Shown: in pieces, positions 39,507 through 51,110 of the stretch
How the letters are laid out: each line of letters begins with the position of its first letter
How positions within the stretch are numbered: position 1 is the stretch's first letter
Assembly (NCBI GenBank): GCA_902764415.1
Contig: CACWVU010000014.1
Coordinates: 1 to 54,531, forward strand
Direction: 5' to 3'
DNA length: 54,531 nt
Origin: an uncultured bacterium
GTDB lineage: Bacteria; Verrucomicrobiota; Kiritimatiellia; RFP12; UBA1067
The notes under the pieces: generated by a model
Database searches by the model: none
What the model was told of the DNA's origin: nothing
Seen by the model: only the letters and a program-made list of their open reading frames with translations
Translations under genes and position numbers: made by a program

Positions 39507-41000
39507 CTACGGCCAGGTTATGACTTTGACCGACGGAACCGCCGCGGCGGTCGGCTTGCGGACGAATACCATCGAGTTGCCGGGCGGCAGCTCAACGTGG
39601 ACGACGTCCACGCCGTCGGCGTTGACGCTGAGGATGCCGTCGGCCGGACGCCGCGTCCGCAGGAGGTAGACGCTCTTTGGCAAAGTCGGCCAGCAGCGCG
39701 TGTCGGCGCCGCGGCGAGCGGCGCTATAACCAGCAACGGCTATTTGCGATGCCTTCAGCGCGTAATACTCCACCGGCAATCCGCTGTCTCCGCGGTGCCG
39801 TCTCAAGGCCACCTCGGCCGCGACTCCGAGGGCGACCTGGAGACCGACGTCGACGACCGTGCGGGTGATCTCGCGGGCGATCGCCCCGCGCATGTAGACG
39901 TCGTACTCGATCTTGGTAAGCGCGTCTACGTCGGCGATCACCTCCATCGGCACGCCGCCAATCGACCAGGACGACGCAGCGTGCGGACGCTCCATGAGTC
40001 GCGGAAGGCAGAGGCCGGCGTACATCACGTATTCGCCGGCATAGGGGATGAGCGCGAGCGGCAGGTCGATGCGCCACTGCTCGCGCTCGGGGCAGAGTCC
40101 GTCCTCGACATAGACCCACACCGAGTCATGTGGCTTCACGCCGGCACCGCACGCCTTGAGGTCGCCGCGGGCGAAGCCGTTGGCTGGACGAAGCAGGGCT
40201 GCGTCCCTGAGGAATTCCCGTCCGTTGTCTCCGTTCAGCCAGCGGAAGACACCGCACACATGGGCGACGTATGGGTTCTGGTAGTCCGCCGGCTTCAGCC
40301 GGTCGAGCACGCCAGAGGTGAAGATGTCGAATCCGAACGCCTCCCTGACGGTCGTGCGGAACGATCCGTCCCTCATTGCGTTCTGCACCGCCACCTTGCC
40401 CTGGCCGACGTCGACTTTCTGACCATCTCCCTTGTCGCGGACATACTTGGCGGACTCCTTTTCCAGCCGATCCTCGGCGGCAGCCAGGTCCTTGCGGCGT
40501 TCCCAGAGCCAGTTCTCCTGGTGCTGCGCGGCGCGGTTGAGCTCGGTGCGGGCTGCGGCGAAGTCGTTCTTGGAGCCGTAGCCGACCGCCTTGTAGAGGC
40601 AGGTGAAGATGCGGTCCTGTCCGCCGCCGTCGTACTGGAAGAACCGGTCGTTGAGCATCATGGCGTAAGCGGCGTCGGCGGTCTGAGAGAAGACGGACTG
40701 GTGGTCGTTTTGGATCATCCTGTCCTCGGCGGCGTCGAACCCGACGATAGCGGCGTCGGTATCGCCGGCGAGGTACTTGGCCGACGCGGACATCAGCCGC
40801 CACATCAGCGCGTCGCCGCCGCCCTCCGCGGCAAGTTCTGCCGGCTCTCTGGCGGCTTCGGCGTAGCGTCCGGCGGAGATGTTCGCGCGGTAGTCGACGA
40901 TGACGTCGTTCACCGTGCGGCAGCCTGCAAACGAAAACACCGCCGCCGCGGCAAGCACGGCGGCGGTTCTGGCGCACGGCGCAGTGGGATAGTCACTCAT
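39507..41000 (-). CDS. COG3014-like TPR lipoprotein
   Basis: This 497-aa protein has a lipobox (VFSFAGC, near residues 21-27) and TPR-like helices (about 35-160) including KNDFAAARTELNRAAQHQEN, a pattern of COG3014 proteins, followed by a larger beta-containing domain ending in VELPPGNSMVFVRKP. It starts one base after the CsgG-like gene stop, with ATG at 41000. COG3014 proteins are often next to YcfL and LpoB genes in other phyla; the same partners lie upstream here, which supports the call. The function is not established; an outer-membrane lipoprotein complex is likely. Confidence 0.72.
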   Translation of the reverse strand: MSDYPTAPCARTAAVLAAAAVFSFAGCRTVNDVIVDYRANISAGRYAEAAREPAELAAEGGGDALMWRLMSASAKYLAGDTDAAIVGFDAAEDRMIQNDHQSVFSQTADAAYAMMLNDRFFQYDGGGQDRIFTCLYKAVGYGSKNDFAAARTELNRAAQHQENWLWERRKDLAAAEDRLEKESAKYVRDKGDGQKVDVGQGKVAVQNAMRDGSFRTTVREAFGFDIFTSGVLDRLKPADYQNPYVAHVCGVFRWLNGDNGREFLRDAALLRPANGFARGDLKACGAGVKPHDSVWVYVEDGLCPEREQWRIDLPLALIPYAGEYVMYAGLCLPRLMERPHAASSWSIGGVPMEVIADVDALTKIEYDVYMRGAIAREITRTVVDVGLQVALGVAAEVALRRHRGDSGLPVEYYALKASQIAVAGYSAARRGADTRCWPTLPKSVYLLRTRRPADGILSVNADGVDVVHVELPPGNSMVFVRKPTAAAVPSVKVITWP

Positions 41001-41001
41001 C

Positions 41002-43203
41002 TCAGAACCCGAGATTGACGCCCTGCGATTGCGCGGGAGCGGATGCCGGAGCAACGGGAGCGGCCTCGGCTGCGGCCTTCAGCTCCGCCTGGCGACGGGC
41101 GAAGCCCTGGGGGTCGAGCCTTGACTGGATGATCGCCGCAACATTCGCTGCCGCCCACTCGGACGAACCGGAGATGAACACCTCCGGCGTGCCGTAGAAG
41201 CTCTGGGAGTCCACGCGTACAATGTCGGATAGCACGATCTCGGTCGTGGGGGCGTGGACGCAACGGAACCGCACCTCGGCGAACTGCGCCGACGGCGGCG
41301 GCAGCGGAAGCCCGGTTACATAGTCCTTGCCGGGCGAGGCGACGTCGGAGAACATCACCTCGGCAACGACGAGATAGTCGGTCGCCAGCTTCTTCGAGAG
41401 CCGGCAGACATCGTTGGGGTTCGCGTTGGGGTCGTTGACGATGCGGTCTAGCTCACGGTCAATCTCGGGGCCGAAAGAGCGGTCGAGGGTGCGGAAGCTT
41501 CCGGTGTTGGTAAGCTGGATGCTCAGGTGGTCGACGAGCGCGTCAAGCCAGCTGCGGGCCTCGAGGGAGTTTCCCCAGACGGTGACGGTCTTAGACTTGG
41601 TGATGAACGGCGCGACCGCTATGCGCGGCTTCTTGGCCGGGGGAAATGGCCTCGCCGACACTTCCTGCTCGGACGCCGCGGGGACTGGCGGGGCTGCGCC
41701 CTCGTCGCTCTCGTAGAAGCGAAGGACGTCCTTGACCTTTGCCTTGCCCGAGACGAGCTTCGCCGAAGAAGTGTTCTTGCCGACGTCGGTGACTTCGCAG
41801 ACACCTACCGTCTTCTCCTTGTAGACGGTCTCGTCGGTGTCGTCGTCGACGATGGCCTTGCGGCGGCGCACTTCGTACTGCTCTCCGACCTCGAGGAAGT
41901 CGGCGCCGTAGCTGAGCGTAAGGTCGCCATCATCGTCGTCGTAGTCCATGATGTACATCGGATAGTCGCGCATGAGAATCGCGAGCGCCACCCGCTTGAC
42001 CACAAAGACGAGCATGTCCTTCGGCGTCTGGCAGTACGCGGCCACGCGCAGCGTCTCGGCCTCGTAGGGCTGCTGCGTGCGAAGGTCGTTCGCCCGGATG
42101 GACACCGTCGCGACGTACTCTGACTTGGCCGTTCCGCCAATGGTACGAGACTTGCCGCTCCGGAGCAGCTGCACGACCTCGCCGCTCATGGCGTAGCCGG
42201 CGGGGATAAGGTCGGCCTTGCCGCCAAAGCCCTCCTCGCGCGCGGCGGTTTCGTACATGTCGCGGTCAAGGCACTTGTACTTCTTGGCCTGCACGAGCTT
42301 CGTGAGCAGGAGCTTGTCGACGCCATCGAAGGCCGTACGGTCGACTCCTGCCTGATAGGTCATCTTGTCCAGGACAAGCCACTTGGCCTTGCGGCCGCCG
42401 TTGTCCTGGGCGGCGGCGGCAGGCGCGAGCCCGATTTCCGATCCGCAGGCTGCGCAGATCTTCGCGGCGATCTGGCGGCAGACGTCCTCAATCAGCTTGC
42501 GCTGAGGGTCGGCAGTGGTGGTGGAGACGACGCTGTTGGCGGTCTCGGAGCACTCGCCAGTGCCGCTGAACGCCAACAGGATGTTTCCGTTGAGGTCGCG
42601 CACCTTGCCGACATACGGCTGCCTGAACGTCCTGACGCCTGCCTTTGCGCCGGAGTCGTTGACGTTGACGACCTTCGTCTCCTCCTCGCGGTCGCCAAGC
42701 GAGACCGTGACGAGGCGCGTTCCGGCGTCCGCCTTTTCGAGGGATACGAGTCGGATCTTGCCGTCTGCCGCGGCGAAAAGCGCCGCCTCGAGGTAGTCGC
42801 CGGCAAGCGGCACGTAGCGACGCGACGGATCGTTGAGCACCTTGAGCCGGATTTCGTTGAGGAGCTTGCGGTTGCGCTGGTTCTCGGCCTGGATCATGTC
42901 CGTCTCATGGGTGATTTCACCCTTCCAGGTGGACCACTCGACCTTGACCGAGCTGGCGTTGTGCTCCTTGTTCTCGCCGAGCTGCGGCAGCGACGGGAGC
43001 CCGGCAGCATACTGGCCGGGATGAATCGTCTTGCCCAGCCACTCCTCGACCGGCGCCATCGTCTCGGCGGTGCCGAATGCGCAGATCGCGAGGCGCACCT
43101 CGCGCTCGCCGCCGGCGGCCTGGCCGTTGTCGGCAGAATTCTCCTGAGCGCCAGCCGCGAAGGCAAGCGACGCGGCGGCTGCGAGCAAACCAAAAGACCT
43201 CAT
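41002..43203 (-). CDS. Secreted protein with CsgG-like and FlgT-like domains
   Basis: This 733-aa protein has a signal peptide (about 1-18). The N-terminal half contains a CsgG/TolB-N-like region (WLVLDKMTYQAGVDRTAF, YKCLDRDMYE). A stretch with YGADFLEVGEQYEVRRRK and CEVTDVGKNTSSAKLVSGK resembles the FlgT C-terminal domain. A second CsgG-like region follows (RIAVAPFITKSK, then LSIQLTNTGSFRTLDRS). The C-terminus is Ala-rich and disordered. CsgG-like domains form or stabilise outer-membrane lipoprotein assemblies. GGAGG lies before the ATG at 43203. It sits between the LpoB-like and COG3014-like genes of one operon. Confidence 0.65.
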   Translation of the reverse strand: MRSFGLLAAAASLAFAAGAQENSADNGQAAGGEREVRLAICAFGTAETMAPVEEWLGKTIHPGQYAAGLPSLPQLGENKEHNASSVKVEWSTWKGEITHETDMIQAENQRNRKLLNEIRLKVLNDPSRRYVPLAGDYLEAALFAAADGKIRLVSLEKADAGTRLVTVSLGDREEETKVVNVNDSGAKAGVRTFRQPYVGKVRDLNGNILLAFSGTGECSETANSVVSTTTADPQRKLIEDVCRQIAAKICAACGSEIGLAPAAAAQDNGGRKAKWLVLDKMTYQAGVDRTAFDGVDKLLLTKLVQAKKYKCLDRDMYETAAREEGFGGKADLIPAGYAMSGEVVQLLRSGKSRTIGGTAKSEYVATVSIRANDLRTQQPYEAETLRVAAYCQTPKDMLVFVVKRVALAILMRDYPMYIMDYDDDDGDLTLSYGADFLEVGEQYEVRRRKAIVDDDTDETVYKEKTVGVCEVTDVGKNTSSAKLVSGKAKVKDVLRFYESDEGAAPPVPAASEQEVSARPFPPAKKPRIAVAPFITKSKTVTVWGNSLEARSWLDALVDHLSIQLTNTGSFRTLDRSFGPEIDRELDRIVNDPNANPNDVCRLSKKLATDYLVVAEVMFSDVASPGKDYVTGLPLPPPSAQFAEVRFRCVHAPTTEIVLSDIVRVDSQSFYGTPEVFISGSSEWAAANVAAIIQSRLDPQGFARRQAELKAAAEAAPVAPASAPAQSQGVNLGF

Positions 43204-43217
43204 ATCCTACCTCCAGC

Positions 43218-43781
43218 TCAGTTCAGAACATTCTTCTTGTCCACCGCCTTCTGGAGCGGCACGCGCTTCTGCCAGAAGTCGAGCCCGGTCGCGACGTCGG
43301 TGAGCCGGATCATGAGCGAGTTCTCCTTGTAGAAGTTGCCGTTGTCGCGGCGCACGTTCTGCTCGCGGAGCTTGCCGGTCATGATGAACTCCGGCTTGAC
43401 AGGGGCGGAGCCAGTCTGCGTGGCAAAATCCTCGTTGTAGACGATGAAGTTGCCGCCTTCGCCGTCCCAGCCCATCAGTGCCTCCTCGAACATCGTCTTG
43501 AGCGAGTCTGCGAGATATCCGGCCTGGGAGCCGCGGGCGGTGGTGTCGACGGTGAACGGCTTTACATTGACCACGCGGCGCTTGCCGGGCTTAGCATAGC
43601 GCATGGATGCCTTGTTGATTCCCTGCACGGCCTCGTTGACCACGATGTTAAGGTCGGCCTCGGCGAAGCCCGACGTTACCTCGGTGTCCTCTCCGCGGGC
43701 GATGCGGCGGGTCTGCTCCGTTGCGCAGCCGGCAGCGGCGAGCGCGGCGACGGCCATGAAACCAATTGCGAGTCTGTTCAT
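43218..43781 (-). CDS. lpoB: LpoB-family penicillin-binding-protein activator lipoprotein
   Basis: This 187-aa protein has a lipobox (AAAGC) and an LpoB-like domain: VNVKPFTVDTTARGS, LADSLKTMFEEALM, FIMTGKLREQNVRRDNGNF YKE and MIRLTDVATGLDFWQKR. LpoB reaches from the outer membrane to PBP1b and stimulates peptidoglycan synthesis in Enterobacteria. No PBP gene is in the window. The order with YcfL is as in E. coli (ycfL-lpoB), separated here by one barrel-like gene. Confidence 0.85.
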   Translation of the reverse strand: MNRLAIGFMAVAALAAAGCATEQTRRIARGEDTEVTSGFAEADLNIVVNEAVQGINKASMRYAKPGKRRVVNVKPFTVDTTARGSQAGYLADSLKTMFEEALMGWDGEGGNFIVYNEDFATQTGSAPVKPEFIMTGKLREQNVRRDNGNFYKENSLMIRLTDVATGLDFWQKRVPLQKAVDKKNVLN

Positions 43782-43798
43782 TTCCTGATATTCCTTTC

Positions 43799-44335
43799 TT
43801 AGAATCCGATGTTGATGATCGGGAAGCAATTGAGCCCCGAGTTGTTGAAGTTGAGCACGCCGATCTGCACGCCGTGCAGGTCCTCGGCGAAGTTGACGAA
43901 CGCAACCTGGAGCCCGTAGGCGGAGCCGTAGACCGCGTTCACCGCACCGACCTGGATGCCGCCCATCGTCTCGCCGACGAGGTTGCCGCAGAAGTTCGCG
44001 GCGATGCCGCCGAAGTCGCGCGAGCAGTTGGAGAAGAGCCCGGCGTCGAGCCCGTAGGTGTCGACGTATGCGCCCCAGCCGAAGTTGAGCCTGAGGCCGT
44101 AGACGCTGCTCTCCTCGTTGGGAATCGACCACGGCAGTACCGTCACCCCGAGCACGATGTCGTAGGACTGCCAGCCGTAGGAGTTGTTGCCGCCGCGCTC
44201 GACGAAGGTGACGTCGCGCTGGTTCGCGCCGGTGGCGAGGTCGTTGGCGACGCCCTTGCCGGCCTCGAAGCCAGCTGAATAGACTGCTGTCGTGGTCAGC
44301 GCCGCGAGCGCCAGAATCAAGTTGCGCAAGTTCAT
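43799..44335 (-). CDS. Small secreted protein with surface-repeat-like pattern
   Basis: This 178-aa protein has a signal peptide (about 1-20). The mature part consists of repeated aromatic/glycine segments (YGLRLNFGWGAYVDTYGLDA, IQVGAVNAVYGSAYGLQVAF, VQIGVLNFNN), a pattern of beta-hairpins seen in small outer-membrane or surface-repeat proteins; it ends in Phe, as outer-membrane barrels often do. It is co-transcribed with the YcfL-like gene before it and lpoB after it. Confidence 0.62.
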   Translation of the reverse strand: MNLRNLILALAALTTTAVYSAGFEAGKGVANDLATGANQRDVTFVERGGNNSYGWQSYDIVLGVTVLPWSIPNEESSVYGLRLNFGWGAYVDTYGLDAGLFSNCSRDFGGIAANFCGNLVGETMGGIQVGAVNAVYGSAYGLQVAFVNFAEDLHGVQIGVLNFNNSGLNCFPIINIGF

Positions 44336-44351
44336 TTTCGGCTCCTTTCGG

Positions 44352-44732
44352 TTACTTCGCCCTGCGAACGTAGAACATCATGTCGACGGCAGCCTGGGTA
44401 GGCGCCGTACCCTTGAGCGCGCAGACCTCATACGGCTGGATCATGCGGGCGGCCCAGGTCGAGACAGTGGAATCGATTTCCATTCCGTCGGAGTCCAACC
44501 AGACCACTTTCCACTCCACCGCGCGCTCGGAGGAGGTGTTGTTGACCACGTTCGCCTGGAAGGTGTAGCAGTCGGAACTGCCTTTCGTGCAGCGGACGTC
44601 GGTCACGTAGATACTGGTGCCGAGGTCAGGCGCAATCGTCACGCGCCGGTCCGGCGGCGGAACGTTGGTAGCCTTGCATCCAGCGAAAAGCAACGCCCCG
44701 AGAAGCGCGCCGCACATCATCATTATTTTCAT
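44352..44732 (-). CDS. YcfL-like lipoprotein
   Basis: This 126-aa protein has a lipobox (LLFAGC) and one beta-rich domain of the YcfL/DUF1425 type: VTDVRCTKGSSDCYTFQANV, NNTSSERAVEWKVVWLDSDG, and ALKGTAPTQAAVD near the end. In E. coli ycfL stands next to lpoB; here it heads the operon. Its function is not established. It is read from a TGC-TATACT promoter with a 48-nt leader containing an AAGCCG/CGGCTT hairpin; AGGAGG precedes the ATG. Confidence 0.78.
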   Translation of the reverse strand: MKIMMMCGALLGALLFAGCKATNVPPPDRRVTIAPDLGTSIYVTDVRCTKGSSDCYTFQANVVNNTSSERAVEWKVVWLDSDGMEIDSTVSTWAARMIQPYEVCALKGTAPTQAAVDMMFYVRRAK

Positions 44733-44787
44733 TCAGCCTCCTTTGCTGGTTTTGTAGCCAAGCCGTCACCCCGGCTTTGTGAAATGT

Positions 44788-44796
44788 AGTATAGCA
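44788..44796 (-). promoter_or_regulatory. TGC-TATACT promoter of the YcfL-LpoB operon
   Basis: The minus strand has TGC-TATACT with the hexamer at 44788-44793; predicted +1 is about 44781. The leader holds a 6-bp hairpin (44759-44777) close to its 5' end. It lies about 11 nt after the rluD stop. Confidence 0.65.
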
Positions 44797-44806
44797 TATC
44801 CATGCT

Positions 44807-45706
44807 TCACACGCAACCAGGAGTAGGCACATATTCGAGCAGGTCGGCGGGGATCGGCGACTCGAAGTCGAGGCGACGGCCATCTGCAGGATGAACAAGC
44901 GAGAGCCTCCAGGCATGGAGGAGCTGCCGCGCCGGGACGGGGTCGAGCCGCTTGTCGAGCGCGCGGCGGCCGTAGACGGCGTCGCCGACGACGGGGCAGC
45001 CGAGCGAGGCCATGTGCACCCGGATCTGGTGGGTGCGGCCCGTCTCGATGCGGCACTCGACGAGCGACAGCTTCGTCTCAGGCATGAACTTCGCGACCCG
45101 CCAGTTGGTGACCGCGAGTTTCCCGCCCTTCTCGACCACCGCCATCCGCTTGCGGTCGACCGGATGGCGACCGATCATGCTCTCGATGCGCCCGGAGTCG
45201 AGGCGCGGACGGCCGTGGCAGACGGCGAGATACGTCTTCTCCACCTTGTCGTGGCTCGCGAACGCCCGCGCGAGCGAATCCATCGCCCGCTGGGTCTTCG
45301 CGACCACGATCAGCCCAGACGTGTCCTGGTCAAGGCGGTGGACGATCCCCGGCCGCGCCACGCCGCCGATGCCGGAGAGCGACGGGCAGTGGTGTAGGAG
45401 CGCGTTGACGAGCGTCCCCGTGAAGTGTCCAGGCGCCGGATGCACCACCATCCCCGGCGGCTTGTCGACGACGACGAGGTCGTCGTCCTCGTAGACGATC
45501 GCGAGCGGTATGTCCTCCGGCTCCGGCACCGCCGGCACCGGCGGCGGAATCTCGACGACTATCTCGTCGGTTTCGGCGACCTTCATCCCGGCTTTCGAAG
45601 CGACCGCGCCGTTGACGGTGACGAAGCCGGCCTTGACCAGCCCCTCCACGCGCGAGCGCGAGAAGTCGGGATGCGTCTCGAGGATCGCGAGGTCGAGCCG
45701 GCGCAT
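44807..45706 (-). CDS. rluD: RluA-family pseudouridine synthase
   Basis: This 299-aa protein has an N-terminal S4 RNA-binding domain (SRSRVEGLVKAGFVTVNGAV), VDKPPGMVVHPAPGH, the catalytic Asp motif HRLDQDTSGLIVVAKT and GRTHQIRVHMASLGCPVVGD. It converts uridines in large-subunit rRNA (or tRNA) to pseudouridine. The RluD/RluC split cannot be settled from sequence alone; the length and S4 domain favour RluD. It starts 11 nt after purB. Confidence 0.93.
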   Translation of the reverse strand: MRRLDLAILETHPDFSRSRVEGLVKAGFVTVNGAVASKAGMKVAETDEIVVEIPPPVPAVPEPEDIPLAIVYEDDDLVVVDKPPGMVVHPAPGHFTGTLVNALLHHCPSLSGIGGVARPGIVHRLDQDTSGLIVVAKTQRAMDSLARAFASHDKVEKTYLAVCHGRPRLDSGRIESMIGRHPVDRKRMAVVEKGGKLAVTNWRVAKFMPETKLSLVECRIETGRTHQIRVHMASLGCPVVGDAVYGRRALDKRLDPVPARQLLHAWRLSLVHPADGRRLDFESPIPADLLEYVPTPGCV

Positions 45707-45717
45707 CGGCCCGTCCC

Positions 45718-48560
<2,843 letters not shown>

Positions 48561-48590
48561 CACGCGGTCTCCTTGGGGGTTAAGATTCAA

Positions 48591-49436
48591 TCACGACGCG
48601 GCGGCGGCCTCCAGCCTGATGCGCATCGAGCCGATTTCCGCCGCGGTGTTAGCGATCGACGGGTCGCGCGCGGCGGCGACGAGCGCGTCCGAGGCGGCGG
48701 AGTGGAGCCACACCGCCGAGGCGACGGCGAGGAACGGGTCGCCCTTCAGATACGCCCAGCGCGCGCCGATGACGCCGGCCAGGAGGTCGCCCATGCCGCC
48801 GACCGCCATGTAAGGATTGCCGGCCGGGTTCTCGAACACCCGCTTGCCGTCGGCGGAAACGACAAGCGTGCGCGGCCCCTTGAGCGCGACGGTGGCGCCG
48901 TAGCGGAGCGCGATCTCGCGCGCCGCGAGCGCGCGGTCCGCCGCCACTTTGCCGCGGGACCAGCCGAGGAGACGCTCCGCCTCGCCTTCGTGGGGCGTGA
49001 GCACCAGCTCCTGTCCGCTCGCCGGATCGTAGCCGTCGGTGCGCCCATACCAGCCGGAGAGCACGGTGAGCGCGTCCGCGTCGAGCACGAACCGGCCGCC
49101 GGCGCCGGAGAGGAGGCGCGAGACGATGGCCTCGGAGTTCGAGGTCACCCCGAGCCCCATGCCTACCACCTCCACGTCCGCCTTGGGCGGCACGCAGGTC
49201 GCAGTAAGCTTGGTGAACACCGCCTCCGGAACCAGCGCCCCGGCGGCGATGCGCGCGGCGTCGGGCACCACCAGCTGCACGAGCCCGGCGCCGGCGGCGC
49301 GGGCGCCGAGCGCGGCGATGACCGGCGCGTGGTTGAAGCGCGCCGAGCCGCCGACGACCGTCACCACCCCGACGGAGCGCTTGTTGGCGTCGACGGGGCG
49401 GGGCGGAAAGGCCGACTGTATCTCGGGCGGCATCAT
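48591..49436 (-). CDS. nnrD: ADP-dependent (S)-NAD(P)H-hydrate dehydratase
   Basis: This is a 281-aa single-domain NnrD (ribokinase-like fold). It has VGVVTVVGGSARFNHAPVIA, RFVLDADALTVL, LTPHEGEAERLLG and NPYMAVGGMGDLLAGVIGA (catalytic Asp). It repairs hydrated NAD(P)H in the cytosol. The epimerase domain (NnrE), which is fused in E. coli, is absent and must be elsewhere. Two consecutive ATGs (49434-49436 and 49431-49433) could serve; it begins 11 nt after the DUF1080 lipoprotein gene. Confidence 0.93.
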   Translation of the reverse strand: MMPPEIQSAFPPRPVDANKRSVGVVTVVGGSARFNHAPVIAALGARAAGAGLVQLVVPDAARIAAGALVPEAVFTKLTATCVPPKADVEVVGMGLGVTSNSEAIVSRLLSGAGGRFVLDADALTVLSGWYGRTDGYDPASGQELVLTPHEGEAERLLGWSRGKVAADRALAAREIALRYGATVALKGPRTLVVSADGKRVFENPAGNPYMAVGGMGDLLAGVIGARWAYLKGDPFLAVASAVWLHSAASDALVAAARDPSIANTAAEIGSMRIRLEAAAAS

Positions 49437-49447
49437 GGAAGTTCGGC

Positions 49448-50449
49448 TCAGTTGACTGCGGGACGCAGCACCATGTTCTTGAAGTCCGCGTCGGAGTGGT
49501 CGCCCTGCAGGTAGATCGGGCCGGGCTTGAACTCGTTCGCGTCGATCGCGCCGCCGGTCACGCCGACCACTGGGACGTCGTCGATGATGGTAGTGCCGTT
49601 GAGGACGACGGTCAGGTGGCGCTTGTAGAGCGTGACCGACACGTGCTGCCACTCGCCGGGCTTCTTCTCGGCGGAGACGCTCGGGGTGACGCGGCCGTAG
49701 TAGGCGGCCATGTTGTGGCAGTCGACCGGCTTGCCGTAGCTGTCCAGCACCTGGATCTCGTAGCGGCCGCGCAGGTAGACGCCGGAGTTGGACCCGGCGG
49801 GCACGCGCACGTCGTACTCGAGGTTGAAGTCGTAGAAGTCGGTGCGCTTCGTCTTCAGGTTGAGGCCACCGCCGGCCCACTTGCCGTCCTTGTTGAGGCC
49901 GAGCTTGTTGGAGAGCACCTTCTCGCCCTTCTCCTCGGAGACGATCCAGCCGTTCTTGCCATTGGTGCCCATCGTCTCCCAGCCGCCGAGGCCGTCCTTC
50001 AGGAGGTCGATCGGCTCACCGAGCTTGGCGTCCTTGGTGCTGGCATTGGGGCAGATCGGCGGATTGCGCCGGCCGGTGATCGCGGTCTCGCCGAGACCGT
50101 CCTTCCTGATCGCCGTGGCCGTCAGGCAGCAGCCCTGCACAAAGCCATCGACCTTGAAGCCCCAGGGATGGTCGAAGGAGAAGCGGTTGCCAACGAACTT
50201 GACGTTCTCCATCTTGGTGGGCGACGCCCAGCGCCAGAGCACCAGCGCCTGTGCGTTGCCGTCAGCGTCGCGGGTGGCGATCATGCTGCCGGCCGGCATG
50301 AAGTCGTAGCCGAGGTCGAGCGACCAGTTGCCGACGACAGGGTCACTGGGATTGACGTCACAAGCTCCCTTGCCGAACTTGGGACCGTCGCAAACACAAC
50401 CGGCGAGCGCAAGCGCCGCCGCCGCAATCGAGAGAGTTTTTGTTTTCAT
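49448..50449 (-). CDS. DUF1080 (3-keto-disaccharide hydrolase) lipoprotein
   Basis: This 333-aa protein has a lipobox (ALAGC, residues 14-18). An N-terminal beta-rich part (about 30-145) precedes a DUF1080 domain (about 150-330) with GWETMGTNGKNGW, YDFNLEYDVRVPAGSNSGVY, RGRYEIQVLDSYGKP and VVLNGTTIIDDVPVVGVTGG. Likely role: extracytoplasmic processing or binding of disaccharides. It is leaderless: the A of the ATG is the predicted first transcribed base. It heads the minus-strand run nnrD-peptidase-purB-rluD. Confidence 0.9.
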   Translation of the reverse strand: MKTKTLSIAAAALALAGCVCDGPKFGKGACDVNPSDPVVGNWSLDLGYDFMPAGSMIATRDADGNAQALVLWRWASPTKMENVKFVGNRFSFDHPWGFKVDGFVQGCCLTATAIRKDGLGETAITGRRNPPICPNASTKDAKLGEPIDLLKDGLGGWETMGTNGKNGWIVSEEKGEKVLSNKLGLNKDGKWAGGGLNLKTKRTDFYDFNLEYDVRVPAGSNSGVYLRGRYEIQVLDSYGKPVDCHNMAAYYGRVTPSVSAEKKPGEWQHVSVTLYKRHLTVVLNGTTIIDDVPVVGVTGGAIDANEFKPGPIYLQGDHSDADFKNMVLRPAVN

Positions 50450-50455
50450 GTGAGA

Positions 50456-50466
50456 ATTATACCAAA
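50456..50466 (-). promoter_or_regulatory. Extended -10 of the leaderless DUF1080 gene
   Basis: The minus strand reads TTTGG-TATAAT with the hexamer at 50456-50461; predicted +1 is 50449, the A of the ATG. Confidence 0.78.
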
Positions 50467-50500
50467 ATCAGCCCTCCAAACGCAATACGCCAGGCTGGAT

Positions 50501-50530
50501 AAAAAGCGAAGGAGCCGGTCGCCCGACTCC
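50501..50530 (-). terminator. Terminator of tRNA-Cys
   Basis: On the minus strand GGAGTCGG (50530-50523) pairs with CCGGCTCC (50518-50511) across a GCGA loop with one G-T pair. TTCG and TTTTT follow. Confidence 0.8.
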
Positions 50531-50532
50531 TC

Positions 50533-50606
50533 TGGAGGTGGAAAGCGGAGTTGAACCGCTGTAAGCGGATTTGCAGTCCGCCGCCTAACCGCTCGGCCAT
50601 CCCACC
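50533..50606 (-). tRNA. tRNA-Cys (GCA), CCA encoded
   Basis: This 74-nt cloverleaf has acceptor GGTGGGA/TTCCACC, a D arm, an anticodon arm GCGGACTGCAAATCCGC with anticodon GCA, and a T arm AGCGG-TTCAACT-CCGCT. The discriminator base is U, as usual for tRNA-Cys, and the 3' CCA is genomic. It is transcribed from its own TGC-TATACT promoter (50625-50633) and ends at the terminator 50501-50530. Confidence 0.95.
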
Positions 50607-50624
50607 TTGGTTAAGACAGTGCGT

Positions 50625-50633
50625 AGTATAGCA
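50625..50633 (-). promoter_or_regulatory. TGC-TATACT promoter of tRNA-Cys
   Basis: The minus-strand hexamer is TATACT at 50625-50630 with an extended TGC. Predicted +1 is about 50618, 12 nt before the mature tRNA. Confidence 0.75.
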
Positions 50634-50664
50634 TATTGCGCTTGAGCTAGTCAACTGCGACCAG

Positions 50665-51087
50665 CTATGCAATTTCGATCGTGCGGCGCTCGCCGGCGCC
50701 GGACGGCGCGGAGATGCGGACGCGGCGGGCGTTGGCGGGAATGAGCGAGCCGGCGCGGTCGGGCCACTCGACGGCGAGGACCGCGCCCTCGGCGAGGTAG
50801 TCCTCCCAGCCGACGGAAAGGACGTCGTCCTCGCCGCGCAGTCGGTAGAGATCCATGTGGACGAGCAACCGCCCGCCGCCGCGGTGCTCCGAGACGAGGC
50901 AGAACGTGGGCGAGATCACCCTGCCGCCCACGCCCATCGCAGCGGCCATGCCCTGCACGAAGGTGGTCTTGCCCGCGCCGAGGTCGCCTTCAAGGCAGAC
51001 GACGTCGCCCGGCCCAAGCTCCGCGGCAAGCCGCCGCGCAACCTCCCAGGTCTCCTCCACCGACGCTACCTCAAACGAGCCATTCAT
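50665..51087 (-). CDS. tsaE: tRNA threonylcarbamoyladenosine biosynthesis ATPase TsaE
   Basis: This 140-aa protein has Walker A GDLGAGKTT (34-42), SPTFCLV, HMDLYRL and VEWPDRAGSLIP, all typical of TsaE, which works with TsaB and TsaD to make t6A37 on tRNAs. The ATG at 51087 is preferred; an in-frame GTG at 51108 gives 7 more residues. It is read after vapC with a gap of 23 nt and probably shares its transcript. Confidence 0.93.
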   Translation of the reverse strand: MNGSFEVASVEETWEVARRLAAELGPGDVVCLEGDLGAGKTTFVQGMAAAMGVGGRVISPTFCLVSEHRGGGRLLVHMDLYRLRGEDDVLSVGWEDYLAEGAVLAVEWPDRAGSLIPANARRVRISAPSGAGERRTIEIA

Positions 51088-51110
51088 TAGGGTCAGCCCC
51101 TTTTTCACCC

